A DNA stretch of 32,206 nucleotides from Sphingomonas asaccharolytica NBRC 15499 (GCF_001598355.1 NZ_BCYU01000052.1:1-32206), one strand, 5' to 3'; counted from the stretch's first letter, positions 16,725 through 25,987 are shown. Made by a program: numbers and translations. Notes: a model not told the origin generated them from the sequence alone.

Positions 16725-17459
16725 GTGAGCGCGATCCTGGAAATCTGTGTGGACGACGCGGCCGGGGTCGACGCCGCCGTGGCCGGCGGGGCCGATCGGA
16801 TCGAGCTTTGCTCGGCACTCGAACTGGGCGGCCTGACTCCGTCCGCCGCTTTGCTGGATCATGCGTTGAAGAGCGGCCGTCCGATCCACACGATGATCCG
16901 CCCGCGCGCGGGCGGATTCGTCTATAGCGAAGATGATCTGGCATTGATGGTCGAGGAAATAAGCGGTGCGGTCGCACGCGGCGTTGGCGGCGTGGTGGTC
17001 GGCGCGTTGCGACCCGATGGGAGGCTCGACCGCGAGGTGCTGGGGCGTTTCCGTGACGCCGCGCGCGATGCGACGATTGTGCTGCACCGGGCGATCGATC
17101 TCGTCCCCGATCCGGTCGCGGCGGTGGGCGAGGCGATTGCGCTCGGCTACGACAAGATCCTGAGTTCGGGCGGCGCACTAACCGCGGTCGAAGGCATGAC
17201 AACGCTCGCGGCGATGGTCGCGGCCGCCGGGGAGCGATTGTCGATCATCGCCGGGGCGGGCGTGCGGCCTGACAATGTCGCGCGGATCATCGCCGCGACC
17301 GGCGTGCGCGAAGCCCATGGATCGGCGAGCCGTCCTGGCCCGCAGCCCGATGACGCCACGGTGCGGCTTGGCTTTGCAACGGGACCGCGACGCGCGACCG
17401 ATGAGGCGATCGTGCGACGATTGCGCGCCGCAATCTGGGAAAAAGGGAGCGAAGTATGA
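16725..17459 (+). CDS. cutC: CutC-family protein (copper homeostasis)
   Basis: The 244-aa TIM-barrel protein begins SAILEICVDD and shows the family blocks GGADRIELCSALELGGLTPS, HTMIRPRAGGFVYSE, VVGALRPDGRLD, LHRAIDLVPDP and LSSGGALTAVEG. CutC was linked to copper tolerance in Escherichia coli. Later work questioned a direct copper role, so the biochemical job is open. The start is taken as GTG 16725, with AGGG about nine bases upstream. The longer TTG frame would add 14 unrelated residues. The gene overlaps the following glycosylasparaginase by four bases (ATGA). Confidence 0.9.
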   Translation: MSAILEICVDDAAGVDAAVAGGADRIELCSALELGGLTPSAALLDHALKSGRPIHTMIRPRAGGFVYSEDDLALMVEEISGAVARGVGGVVVGALRPDGRLDREVLGRFRDAARDATIVLHRAIDLVPDPVAAVGEAIALGYDKILSSGGALTAVEGMTTLAAMVAAAGERLSIIAGAGVRPDNVARIIAATGVREAHGSASRPGPQPDDATVRLGFATGPRRATDEAIVRRLRAAIWEKGSEV

Positions 17460-18460
17460 ACGACGGCATTTCACGGCGCGGGGCGTTGGCGATCGGCGCG
17501 GCGGCCGCGTTCGCGGCGAGCGCGGCCAAAGCAGCGGAAACCGATCCGGTTGCCGTCCTTTCCACCTGGGATTTCGGCAAGGCGGCGAACGAGGCCGCGC
17601 TGGCGCGCCTCAAGGCCGGCGGGTCTCTGCTCGACGCGGTCGAAGCGGGAGCCAAGGTGCCCGAGGCCGATCCGACCAATCATTCGGTGGGTTATGGCGG
17701 CTATCCCGATCGCGACGGGCATGTGACGCTCGATGCGATCATCATGGACGATCGCGGCGGCGTCGGCGCGGTCGCCGCGCTGGAGGATATCGTCCACGCC
17801 ATCTCGGTCGCCCGGCTGGTGATGGAAAAGACCCCGCACACGCTGCTGGTGGGAGAGGGGGCGACCCGGTTCGCGCTCGACCAGGGCATGAAGCGCACCA
17901 ATCTGCTCACGCCCGAGGCCGAGAAAGGCTGGCGCGAATGGCTCAAGACCGCGAAATACCAGCCGATCGCCAATATCGAGAATCGGCTGCCGGGACCGCC
18001 GGGATCGAAGCTCAACCACGATACGATCGGGATCATGGCGCGCGGCTTGGACGGCGCGATGGCGGCGGCGTGCACGACGTCGGGCATGGCGTTCAAGATG
18101 CGCGGACGGGTTGGCGATTCGCCCCAAGCCGGCTGCGGGCTGTTCCTCGAAAAGGGGGTGGGCGCCGCCGCATCGACGGGAGTGGGTGAGGAAGTGACGC
18201 GGATTGCCGGAACCGCCCGGGTCGTCGCCTCGATGCGCGCGGGGCTGTCGCCCCAGGCGGCGTGCGAGGAAGCGGTCAAGCACATCGCACAACTCCGCGG
18301 CGACGCGATCAAAGGGCTGCAGGTCGGTTTTCTCGCTTTGGGTCAAGATGGCCGGATCGGCGCTTATGCCCTGCTTCCGGGGTTCACCTATGCGGTGACG
18401 CGCCATTCGGGCGCTAGCGAGGTGTTGCCGTCGACCAGCCTGTTCAGCCAAGCCGCGTAG
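17456..18460 (+). CDS. Exported glycosylasparaginase (Ntn hydrolase)
   Basis: The 334-aa enzyme cleaves the N-acetylglucosamine-asparagine bond of glycoproteins, or beta-aspartyl peptides in related enzymes. The N-terminus has a twin-arginine signal (SRRGALAIG, then a hydrophobic stretch and AKA), so it should be exported folded by Tat. The autocleavage site HDTIG is present with nucleophile Thr190. The substrate-site blocks TTSG (207-210), RVGDSP (218-223) and STGVGEE (240-246) follow, close to human AGA and the Elizabethkingia enzyme. It should self-cleave into alpha and beta chains. The start overlaps cutC by four bases. A plain isoaspartyl peptidase is less likely, since RVGDSP and HDTIG with this spacing favour the glycosylasparaginase branch. 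Confidence 0.88.
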   Translation: MNDGISRRGALAIGAAAAFAASAAKAAETDPVAVLSTWDFGKAANEAALARLKAGGSLLDAVEAGAKVPEADPTNHSVGYGGYPDRDGHVTLDAIIMDDRGGVGAVAALEDIVHAISVARLVMEKTPHTLLVGEGATRFALDQGMKRTNLLTPEAEKGWREWLKTAKYQPIANIENRLPGPPGSKLNHDTIGIMARGLDGAMAAACTTSGMAFKMRGRVGDSPQAGCGLFLEKGVGAAASTGVGEEVTRIAGTARVVASMRAGLSPQAACEEAVKHIAQLRGDAIKGLQVGFLALGQDGRIGAYALLPGFTYAVTRHSGASEVLPSTSLFSQAA

Positions 18461-18587
18461 CAACCGGTTTCGCGATCCGGATTAGCGCGTCGGCGGGCTG
18501 CCATCACTCGCATTGGGGCTGGATAAGCGGCGCCGCACGCCGTACTGGGCGTCGCCTGCCTTTCGGGTACATGCCTTTTCGCCGCCT

Positions 18588-19112
18588 ATGGACGACGTCC
18601 CTCCCTCCGGCCTTCAGGCCGTCATCCTCGCGAACAGGGAGAAGCTGTTGCGATTCCTGATCGCGCGCGGCGCGGGAGACGCGGCCGAGGACGTACTTCA
18701 GGACCTTTATGTGCGCGTCGCGACCGCCGATGCCGGACCAGTCGCCCAGCCTTTGTCCTATCTCTATCGCGCGGCCAACAATCTGATGGTCGATCGCTTC
18801 CGCTCGCGACGCCAGACCGAGCGGCGCGAGCAGGATTGGAGCGAGGCTGCCGGGCCGACCCAGCCGGACCGGTCCGACGCGCCGTCGCCCGATCGTAGCC
18901 TGGTGGCGCGGGAGACGCTGGCGGGCGTGCAGGCTGTGCTGGACGGATTGGGCGTGCGCACCGCGACGATCTTTCGCCGTCACCGCATCGACGGCGTCCA
19001 GCAGCGCGACATCGCGCGCGAATTGGGGGTCAGCCTGAGCACGGTGGAAGCCGATCTCAGGCGGGCCTATCGCGCCTTGCTCGACTATCGGAGGTCGATC
19101 GATGAGGTTTGA
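18588..19112 (+). CDS. ECF sigma factor, FecI type
   Basis: The 174-aa protein's region 2 (about residues 10-65) has AEDVLQDLYVRV and YLYRAANNLMVDRFRSRR, the core-polymerase and -10 binding helices. Region 4 (about 115-165) has the helix-turn-helix QQRDIARELGVSLSTVEADLRRAYRAL, which binds the -35 element. A Pro/Asp/Ser-rich linker joins them. Such sigma factors are held inactive by a FecR protein until an outer-membrane receptor with an N-terminal signalling domain reports its ligand. All three parts follow in order here. Start 18588 is chosen because the upstream frame codes for an unlikely basic leader. No strong ribosome site is visible. Confidence 0.9.
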   Translation: MDDVPPSGLQAVILANREKLLRFLIARGAGDAAEDVLQDLYVRVATADAGPVAQPLSYLYRAANNLMVDRFRSRRQTERREQDWSEAAGPTQPDRSDAPSPDRSLVARETLAGVQAVLDGLGVRTATIFRRHRIDGVQQRDIARELGVSLSTVEADLRRAYRALLDYRRSIDEV

Positions 19113-19148
19113 CCCGACCGAGTCCGTCTTCGCTAATAGGAGGCGGAC

Positions 19149-20090
19149 ATGACCGACTGGACGCGTGAGATGGAGGAGGAAGCCATCGCCTGGCTGATCC
19201 GCCAGCGCGATCCCTCGTTCGATGACTGGGAAACGTTCGAGGCATGGCTTGCCGCGGACGCCGCGCATGCGCGTGCTTATGCCGAAACCGCTGCCGCCGA
19301 CCGTGGCCTGGATGCGCTGCTGACCGGGGTGAACTGGCCGGCCGAGGCCGAGCCGGATCTCGACGAGCCGATCGTTCCGTCGCGTCGCCGCTGGCTGGGG
19401 GGCGCAATGGCGGCCTCGGTAGCACTTGCGGTCGCTGCCGGGTCCTGGCTCGCCTGGCCGTCGCGCGATCTCTATTCGGTGCAGACCGCGGCGGGCGAAC
19501 GCCGCACGGTAGTTCTCGCGGGCATCAAGCTGGAGCTCAATGGCGAGACCAGGATCCAACTCGACCGCAAGGATCAGCGGTTCGCACGGATGGAACGCGG
19601 GCAGGCGCTGTTCACGGTCAAGCACGATCCTACTCGGCCGTTCCGGCTGGAAACCACCGACGCGACATTGGTCGATGCCGGCACCACGTTCGAAGTGACC
19701 ACCGGTGGCGGCGCGCTCGATCTCGCGGTGAGCGAAGGCATGGTCGTGGTCGATCCCGGCAAGGCCGGTATCGACGTGCCCGCCGGCCAGCGCTTCACGC
19801 TCGCCAAGGGACAGCGCACCGGTCGTCTGAGCGCGGTGAAGCCAGCCGATGTCGGGGCGTGGCGCGGCGGCCAACTCTTCTATGACGGCGCGCCGCTGTC
19901 GCGCGTTGCCGCCGATCTGCAGCGCAATCTCGGCGTGCCGGTCAGCGTCAGCGACGCCGCCGCTGCGCGGCCGTTCCGTGGTGTCGTGCGGCTCGACGGT
20001 GGTGTCGAGCCGACCATGGCGCGGCTTGGTATCCTTCTCGGCGCGAATGTGCGCCGTTCAGGCAAAGGGTGGGTGATCGCCGGACCATGA
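19149..20090 (+). CDS. FecR-family anti-sigma factor
   Basis: The 313-aa protein has an N-terminal cytoplasmic domain of the DUF4880 type (residues 1-50, WTREMEEEAIAWLIRQRD and DWETFEAWLAADAAHARAYAE), which binds the sigma factor. One transmembrane helix follows (about 82-103), then the periplasmic FecR domain (about 108-205: AGERRTVVLAGIKLELNGET, RGQALFTV). A C-terminal domain of the DUF4974/secretin-N type (about 240-310) should contact the receptor's STN domain. A strong AGGAGG (19138-19143) lies five bases before the ATG, 36 bases after the sigma gene. The stop overlaps the receptor start (ATGA), so anti-sigma and receptor are translationally coupled. Confidence 0.93.
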   Translation: MTDWTREMEEEAIAWLIRQRDPSFDDWETFEAWLAADAAHARAYAETAAADRGLDALLTGVNWPAEAEPDLDEPIVPSRRRWLGGAMAASVALAVAAGSWLAWPSRDLYSVQTAAGERRTVVLAGIKLELNGETRIQLDRKDQRFARMERGQALFTVKHDPTRPFRLETTDATLVDAGTTFEVTTGGGALDLAVSEGMVVVDPGKAGIDVPAGQRFTLAKGQRTGRLSAVKPADVGAWRGGQLFYDGAPLSRVAADLQRNLGVPVSVSDAAAARPFRGVVRLDGGVEPTMARLGILLGANVRRSGKGWVIAGP

Positions 20091-22531
20091 GGGGCTTCGC
20101 CGGCCCCGCGGCATTGGCGGGGCTCTGTCTGATCGCATCGCCGGCCGAGGCGAAGGACCAGGCGATCGACATTCCCGCCGGGACGCTCGGCCAAGCGATC
20201 GCGGTACTCGGCGCGCAGGCGCGCGTCAGCATCGTCGTGGCGGTGAGCGATCCCGGCTTGCTCCGCCGCCCCGTGCCCGCCGTACGCGGCACGATGGGCG
20301 CCGGCCGCGCGCTGCAGTTGTTGCTGAAGGGGACGTCGGCGCGGGCGATATCCCCCGCGCCTGGCGTTTGGCGGATCGTTCCGGCGCCGCCGCCCAGGGT
20401 AAAGCCGGTCGCTCGCGCCATTGCCGCCAGGCGGCCGGTGTTGCCGACACCCGCACCGCAACCGCAAGCAGCAGACGATATCGTCGTGACCGCAAGCAAA
20501 CGCGACACACGGCTGCAGAGCTTTCCCGGTGCGGTAACGGTGATCGGCGGCCTCGATCTGGGCCGCAATCCCGACAACGGCACCGACGCCATTGTCTCTC
20601 GCGTCGCCACCGTGTCGTCGACCTATCTCGGCGCCGGGCGCAACAAGCTGTTTATCCGCGGCATCGCCGATTCGAGTTTCACCGGGCCGACCCAGGCGAC
20701 CGTCGGCCAATATTTCGGCGATGTGCGCCTGACATATAATGCGCCCGATCCCGACCTCAGGCTCTACGATGTCGGTTCGGTCGAAATATTGGAGGGGCCG
20801 CAGGGCACGCTGTACGGCGCCGGATCGCTTGGCGGCATCATCCGCGTCATCCGCAACACGCCCGATCTGACGACGATAGGCGGGTCGCTGACCGGTGGCG
20901 TGTCAGCGACCTGGCACGGCGCCCCGGGAGCAGATCTCGCCGGCGTGCTCAACATGCCGATCGCCGAAGATGCGCTGGGCATTCGCGTGCTGGGCTATGG
21001 CATTACCGAGGGGGGCTATATCGACAACCCGCTGCTCGGGAAAAAGGACATCAACCGCTCCAACATCTTCGGCGGCCGCGCCACCTTGCGGGGCAAGGTC
21101 GGCGGTTGGACGTTCGATCTGGGCGGTACGTTTCAGAAGACGCGCAATCTCGACAGCCAATATGCCGATCGCGACGCGCCGCCGCTTACCCGCAACAGCC
21201 GTCTGCCGCAGGGCAGCGACGCGACTTATGGATTGGGGGAACTGGTGGCGAGCCGGCGCTTCGACAGCGGCCTGCTGTTCGTCTCGTCGCTCGGCATCGC
21301 GCGGCAGCGGCTGGAAGAGCTCTATGACGCTACCGAGCCCAACGGTCCCGAGCGTCTGTTCAAGCAGAACAACCATACCGACCTGTTCTCGTTCGAGAAC
21401 CGCCTGTCGCGGCCGGTGACCGATGGCCTGGGCTGGGTCTTCGGGATGAGCGTCGTGCGCAACACGACCAAGCTCAGCCGCGCGATGGGTGATCCCGACA
21501 TGCCGCTGCCGGCGACCGGGGTGGTCAATCGCATCACCGAGGCGACCGGCTATGGCGAACTTTCGGTTGAGTTGCTGCCCAAGCTCACGCTGACCGGCGG
21601 CGGCCGTTACAGCCATGTCTGGCTGACGGGCGAGGGCGCCGACGTCGTACCGCTGATCGCGCGGATCAATGCGGACGTGACCGCCGAACGCGAGGAAAGC
21701 GCATTCCTGCCGTCCTTTGCGCTGTCGGCGACGCCGCTCGATCGGCTGACGCTCTACGCCCGCTATCAGGAAAGTTTCCGGCCCGGCGGCTTGGCGATCG
21801 AGGGCGATTTCGTCCGGCGGTTCCGCAACGATCGCGCCGCGACGTTCGAATTCGGACTGCGGCGCGGCGTTCCCGGCGCCGATCCGATCGCAGTCTCGCT
21901 CAGCGTGTCGCGGACCTTGTGGCACAACATCCAGGCGGATTTCATCGATGGTCGCGGATTGCCGAGCACGGCCAATATCGGCGACGGTCGGATCTGGACG
22001 GTATCGGCGTCGGCCGATTGGCGCCCGGCGCCCGGGTTGAGCCTGGAGGCCGGCATTTCGCTGAACGACAGCAAAGTGGTCAATCCCAGCGCGTTCTTCC
22101 TCAGCTTCGTGGTCCCCGGCCCGAACAGCGAGCCGACCACGTCGCACATCGTCAACGCGGTCGCCGCCGACGCGGTGACCTATGGTCGTGTCCCCAACAT
22201 CGCCAATGTCGTCGCGCGGGGGGCAATCAAATACGAATTCGCTGTCTCCGATACGGCGCAGATCTCGCTCGCGGCGTCAGCGCGATATACCGGCCATTCG
22301 CGATTGGGCGTGGGTCCGATCCTGGGCGCGGAACAGGGCGATTATCTCGACACGCGAGCGTCCGCGCGGCTGTCGTTCGATCGATTCGCGCTGACCGCCA
22401 GCGTGACCAACCTGGCCGATGAAGTGGGCAACCGCTTCGCGCTGGGCACGCCGTTCGCGATACTCAGCGAACAGCAGATCACGCCGCTGCGTCCGCGCAC
22501 AGTGCGGATCGGCTTCGACGCCGCTTTCTAG
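20087..22531 (+). CDS. TonB-dependent receptor with N-terminal STN signalling domain
   Basis: The 814-aa protein has a signal peptide (residues 1-22, cut near AEA|KD), then an STN domain (about 27-98, from QAIDIPAGTLGQAIAVLGAQ to GVWRIVPAP) that in FecA-type receptors touches the FecR protein in the periplasm. A Pro-rich linker follows (about 100-128), then a TonB-box-like DDIVVTASK (130-138), the plug domain (about 140-260, VEILEGPQGTLYGAGSLGGIIRVI) and the beta-barrel, ending in GFDAAF with the expected terminal Phe. The start ATG 20087 shares bases with the fecR stop. An earlier GTG at 20069 would put six extra residues before the signal peptide. This is the outer-membrane part of a cell-surface signalling system. 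Its ligand is not evident. Confidence 0.93.
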   Translation: MRGFAGPAALAGLCLIASPAEAKDQAIDIPAGTLGQAIAVLGAQARVSIVVAVSDPGLLRRPVPAVRGTMGAGRALQLLLKGTSARAISPAPGVWRIVPAPPPRVKPVARAIAARRPVLPTPAPQPQAADDIVVTASKRDTRLQSFPGAVTVIGGLDLGRNPDNGTDAIVSRVATVSSTYLGAGRNKLFIRGIADSSFTGPTQATVGQYFGDVRLTYNAPDPDLRLYDVGSVEILEGPQGTLYGAGSLGGIIRVIRNTPDLTTIGGSLTGGVSATWHGAPGADLAGVLNMPIAEDALGIRVLGYGITEGGYIDNPLLGKKDINRSNIFGGRATLRGKVGGWTFDLGGTFQKTRNLDSQYADRDAPPLTRNSRLPQGSDATYGLGELVASRRFDSGLLFVSSLGIARQRLEELYDATEPNGPERLFKQNNHTDLFSFENRLSRPVTDGLGWVFGMSVVRNTTKLSRAMGDPDMPLPATGVVNRITEATGYGELSVELLPKLTLTGGGRYSHVWLTGEGADVVPLIARINADVTAEREESAFLPSFALSATPLDRLTLYARYQESFRPGGLAIEGDFVRRFRNDRAATFEFGLRRGVPGADPIAVSLSVSRTLWHNIQADFIDGRGLPSTANIGDGRIWTVSASADWRPAPGLSLEAGISLNDSKVVNPSAFFLSFVVPGPNSEPTTSHIVNAVAADAVTYGRVPNIANVVARGAIKYEFAVSDTAQISLAASARYTGHSRLGVGPILGAEQGDYLDTRASARLSFDRFALTASVTNLADEVGNRFALGTPFAILSEQQITPLRPRTVRIGFDAAF

Positions 22532-22587
22532 AAAATTTGCCCTAATCCCCAAGGTTGCGCCGCGTCTGCGTCGTCATCGCCTTTGAA

Positions 22588-22616
22588 CGGATGCCATCCT
22601 CCCCAACCGGCATCCG
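22588..22616 (+). promoter_or_regulatory. Hairpin just before the autotransporter ribosome site
   Basis: The 8-bp arms CGGATGCC and GGCATCCG enclose a 13-base loop, ending about four bases before the Shine-Dalgarno AGGGA (22621-22625). No T-run follows, so it is not an ordinary terminator. It could separate receptor and autotransporter messages or affect translation of the latter. Confidence 0.5.
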
Positions 22617-22631
22617 AAAAAGGGACTGCAG

Positions 22632-25600
22632 ATGCGCGTATTGCTTGCTTCGACTTGCCTGACCCCCGTCATCCTGTTCGCTGCCACCCCCGCCGCGGCA
22701 CAAAGCACGATCTCCACGGCGATCACCACGCCGGTGAAAACATCGACCGCCAATAACGGCGCGCCGTCCGACGTTAGCATCACCTCGGCCGGGTCGGTGA
22801 CCGTCACCAGTGGCACGGCGGTGACGATCGACAGCAATAACAGCGTCAGCAACGCCGGCACGATCCAGATCACCAATTCGGACAACGCGACCGGCATCGG
22901 CGCCGCAGCCGGCGTTACCAGTTCGATCAATAATACCGGCAAGATCATCGTCGACGAGACCTATACGCCGACCGATACCGACAATGACGGCGACCTCGAC
23001 GGCCCGTTCGCCTCGGGCACCGGGCGCGCCGGCATCCGCACCGTCGGCACCTTCACCGGCGCGGTCACCAATGCCAAGGGCTCGACGATCACTGTCGAGG
23101 GCAACAATTCCTACGGCATCGTCCTCGGTGGCGCGCTTAACGGCAATTTGTCGACCGACGGCTCGATCACGGTCACCGGCAACAATTCGGCCGGCGTCAA
23201 GACCGGCGACATCAACGGCAATGCGCGCATCGCCGGCACGATCACCGCGCAAGGCGGCGGGTCGAGCGCGGTGCTGATCAACGGCAATGTCTCGGGCGCG
23301 CTGACCTTGCAGGGCGCGATTTCCAGCACGGGCTATCGCTACACGACAGTGCCGGCCGACCCCAGCAAACTCGACGCCGACGACCTACTCCAGGGGGGCC
23401 CTGCGGTCTCGATCACCGGCAATGTCGGCGGCGGCGTCATTCTCGCCGTCGCACCGACGACCAGCACCACCGATCCGGATACCGACAAGGACGGCATTCC
23501 GGATGCCGACGAGGGCTCGGCGGCGTTGACATCCTACGGCTCTGCGGCCGCGCTACAGATCGGCGCAGCCGGCAATTCGGTTACGTTGGGTCCCGTCGCC
23601 AACACCGCAGGCTATGGTCTCATTATCAATGGTACTGCGACCGGCAATGGCCTCTATGCCGGCGTCAACGCCAACGGTGTCGTGATCGGCGGGCAGGGTG
23701 GGGCGGTCACCGTCACCAACGGCATGCAAGTCACCGGCGGGATCGCTGCGACTGCCAATGCCGCAAATGCGACAGCGTTGCGTATCGGCGCCGGTGCGAC
23801 GGTGCCAACCATCGTCAATTCGGGCAAGATCACCGCGAGCGGCGCGTCCACTACTGGCCAGTTGTCGCAGGCTATCGTGGTCGATGCTGGTGCCAACGTG
23901 ACCTCGATCCGCAACACCGGCACGATCTCGGCAACGGCAGGGACTGCCGCTGGCGCGACCGCGATCGTCGACAAATCGGGCAGCGTGACCTTGGTCGAAA
24001 ATGGCGGCGCGATCACCGCGAGCGGTGCCGACACGACATCGAACCGCAACATAGCGATCGACCTCAGCGCCAACACGACCGGCGCGACGGTCAAGCAAAT
24101 CGTCGTCGCCAGCGGTACCGCGCCGTCGATCGCCGGGGACGTCCGCTTCGGCAGCGGCAACGACACGCTCGATCTGGGCGACGGTTCGCTGACCGGCAAC
24201 GTCACGTTCGGTACGGGCAACAATCTGCTCACCATGTCGGGCGACGCCACGATGACCGGCAACGCCACGTTCGGAGCCGGCAACGACGCGATGACCCTGG
24301 CCGGTACGGCGGCCTATACCGGCGCCGTCGACTTTGGCGGCGGCGCGGACACGCTGACGATCGGCGGCACCTCGACCTTCGCGGGTACGCTCGCCAACGC
24401 GTCGGGCCTGGCGGTCACGGTCAATGGCGGCAAGTTCACCAACACCGGCACGACTCCGGTGGCGATCGGTTCGCTGAACGTGACTGGCGGCGGCACGCTG
24501 GGCGTGACGGTCAACACGACCACCAACACCGCCACGCAATATAACGTTGCGGGAACAGCGAACTTCGACGCCAATTCGAAGCTGGCGATCAAGCTGACCG
24601 GGCTCGTCACAGGGACCGGGCATTATACGATCCTGACCGCCGGCACGGTCACCGGCGCGAGCAATCTGACGACGTCGTCGGTTGCGTTGCCCTACATGTA
24701 CAAGACCAGCATCGCGACCGGCGGTCCGGCCAACCAGATCGCGATCGACATTGCCGCCAAGACGGCGAGCGAGCTGGGCCTCAACCGCTCAGGGTCCGCT
24801 GCTTATAGCGCGATCTACGCGGCGCTGAGCCAGGATACCAAGGTCGCCAATTCGTTCCTCAACATTACAGACGGCACCACCTTCCAGACCGCGATCCGTC
24901 AGATGCTGCCCGATCATGCCGGCGGCACCTTCGCCGCGGTCAGCGCCGGATCGCGCGCGATCGGTCGGATGCTGACCGATGGCGGCGCGCCTTATGTCGA
25001 CAAGGGGCATTGGGGCTATTGGCTCGAAGAAGTCGCCTATGGCGGGTCGAAGAGTTTCCTCAACACCGCGTCCTACGACATCAACGGCTGGGGCACGTCC
25101 GGCGGCGCCGAGTACAAGACCGAGCTCGGTAATTTCGGTCTGTCGCTCGCCTATCTGCATGGCAACGACAACGACAATGGCACCGACAATACGGTGTCGT
25201 CCGACCAGTATGAGGTCGCCGCTTATTGGCGCGGCGACTGGAGCGGCCTGCGACCGTTCGCCCGAGTCTCCGCGGCGCACGTCAATTTCGCCAGCGAGCG
25301 CAGCTTTGCCGGCGATGACGGCACCAGCACCGCGGTTGCGCTCAGCAACAGCGCGAAGTGGAACGGCAAGATGCTCTCCGCCACCGGTGGCGCGTCCTAT
25401 GAAGGCGCGGTCGGGCATTTGACTTTCCGCCCGATCTTGTCGGTCGACTATTACCGCCTGAACGAGGGCGCCCATACCGAGACCGGCGGTGGCAAGGCGT
25501 TCGACCTGTCGATCGCCAAGCGCACCAGCGACGAATTCGCCGCTAATGCGACGATGGCGGTGGGTCTCACCTTCGGCTCGACCGAGGACGGCTGGTTCCA

Positions 25601-25841
25601 CACCGAGGTCGAGGCGGGTCGCCGTCAGATTCTCGGCGGCGAGCTCGGGTCGACTACGGCGAGCTTCGCCGGAGGGCAGGCCTTCACGCTGATCCCCGAT
25701 AAGCGCACCGATGGCTGGGTCGGCCGCTTCCGCGCCTCGGGCGGTTCGCCCGGCTTCCGCATCGGCGGCGAAGTGGGTGCCGAGGAGCAACAGAGCCGCG
25801 CCGCGATCTCGCTGCGCGCGACACTCCAGATCGGGCTTTGA
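22632..25841 (+). CDS. Type Va autotransporter with large repetitive passenger
   Basis: The 1069-aa protein has a signal peptide (1-23, cut after AAA|QS). The passenger (about 24-720) is rich in Gly, Thr, Asn and Ala with many short repeats (NTGTI, NSGKI, TGNV), as expected for a right-handed beta-helix. It holds two calcium-binding-like acidic loops, TDTDNDGDLDG (114-124) and DPDTDKDGIPDADEG (281-295), and four RTX-like units near 505-585. After a linker helix (about 720-780) comes the autotransporter beta-barrel (about 790-1069: WGYWLEEVAYGG, INGWGTSGGAEY, LSLAYLHG), ending ATLQIGL. The terminal Leu instead of Phe is unusual. AGGGA lies six bases before the ATG. The passenger may be an adhesin. 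No protease or esterase motif was seen. Confidence 0.9.
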   Translation: MRVLLASTCLTPVILFAATPAAAQSTISTAITTPVKTSTANNGAPSDVSITSAGSVTVTSGTAVTIDSNNSVSNAGTIQITNSDNATGIGAAAGVTSSINNTGKIIVDETYTPTDTDNDGDLDGPFASGTGRAGIRTVGTFTGAVTNAKGSTITVEGNNSYGIVLGGALNGNLSTDGSITVTGNNSAGVKTGDINGNARIAGTITAQGGGSSAVLINGNVSGALTLQGAISSTGYRYTTVPADPSKLDADDLLQGGPAVSITGNVGGGVILAVAPTTSTTDPDTDKDGIPDADEGSAALTSYGSAAALQIGAAGNSVTLGPVANTAGYGLIINGTATGNGLYAGVNANGVVIGGQGGAVTVTNGMQVTGGIAATANAANATALRIGAGATVPTIVNSGKITASGASTTGQLSQAIVVDAGANVTSIRNTGTISATAGTAAGATAIVDKSGSVTLVENGGAITASGADTTSNRNIAIDLSANTTGATVKQIVVASGTAPSIAGDVRFGSGNDTLDLGDGSLTGNVTFGTGNNLLTMSGDATMTGNATFGAGNDAMTLAGTAAYTGAVDFGGGADTLTIGGTSTFAGTLANASGLAVTVNGGKFTNTGTTPVAIGSLNVTGGGTLGVTVNTTTNTATQYNVAGTANFDANSKLAIKLTGLVTGTGHYTILTAGTVTGASNLTTSSVALPYMYKTSIATGGPANQIAIDIAAKTASELGLNRSGSAAYSAIYAALSQDTKVANSFLNITDGTTFQTAIRQMLPDHAGGTFAAVSAGSRAIGRMLTDGGAPYVDKGHWGYWLEEVAYGGSKSFLNTASYDINGWGTSGGAEYKTELGNFGLSLAYLHGNDNDNGTDNTVSSDQYEVAAYWRGDWSGLRPFARVSAAHVNFASERSFAGDDGTSTAVALSNSAKWNGKMLSATGGASYEGAVGHLTFRPILSVDYYRLNEGAHTETGGGKAFDLSIAKRTSDEFAANATMAVGLTFGSTEDGWFHTEVEAGRRQILGGELGSTTASFAGGQAFTLIPDKRTDGWVGRFRASGGSPGFRIGGEVGAEEQQSRAAISLRATLQIGL
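24144..24387 (+). repeat. Four RTX-like repeat units inside the autotransporter
   Basis: The encoded residues 505-585 hold four copies of a 20-21 residue unit of form F-G-x-G-N-D-x-(L/M)-x-L-x-G, then T-G-x-V/A. They begin at Phe506, Phe526, Phe547 and Phe568. The first (FGSGNDTLDLGDG) is close to the calcium-binding RTX consensus; later copies have drifted. Confidence 0.75.
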
Positions 25842-25987
25842 TAAAGAAAGAGTTGGCGCCGTCACGGCACTCGAGACGGTTCCGGCTCCGTCCCCGATAG
25901 GCTGAAACGGTAAATGCACTCAGGGCCGGTTCAGCCAGCTCGTCGAGAAAGGGCTAGGCGGTACTTCCGCCGCAATTTACGGCATGT

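Noticed and set aside
18504..19874. 456-codon open frame on the minus strand
   Set aside because: Antisense to the sigma factor and fecR genes, which have clear domains.
20903..22147. 414-codon open frame on the minus strand
   Set aside because: Antisense to the STN-domain receptor; no protein family recognised.
24789..25919. 376-codon open frame on the minus strand
   Set aside because: Antisense to the autotransporter barrel.
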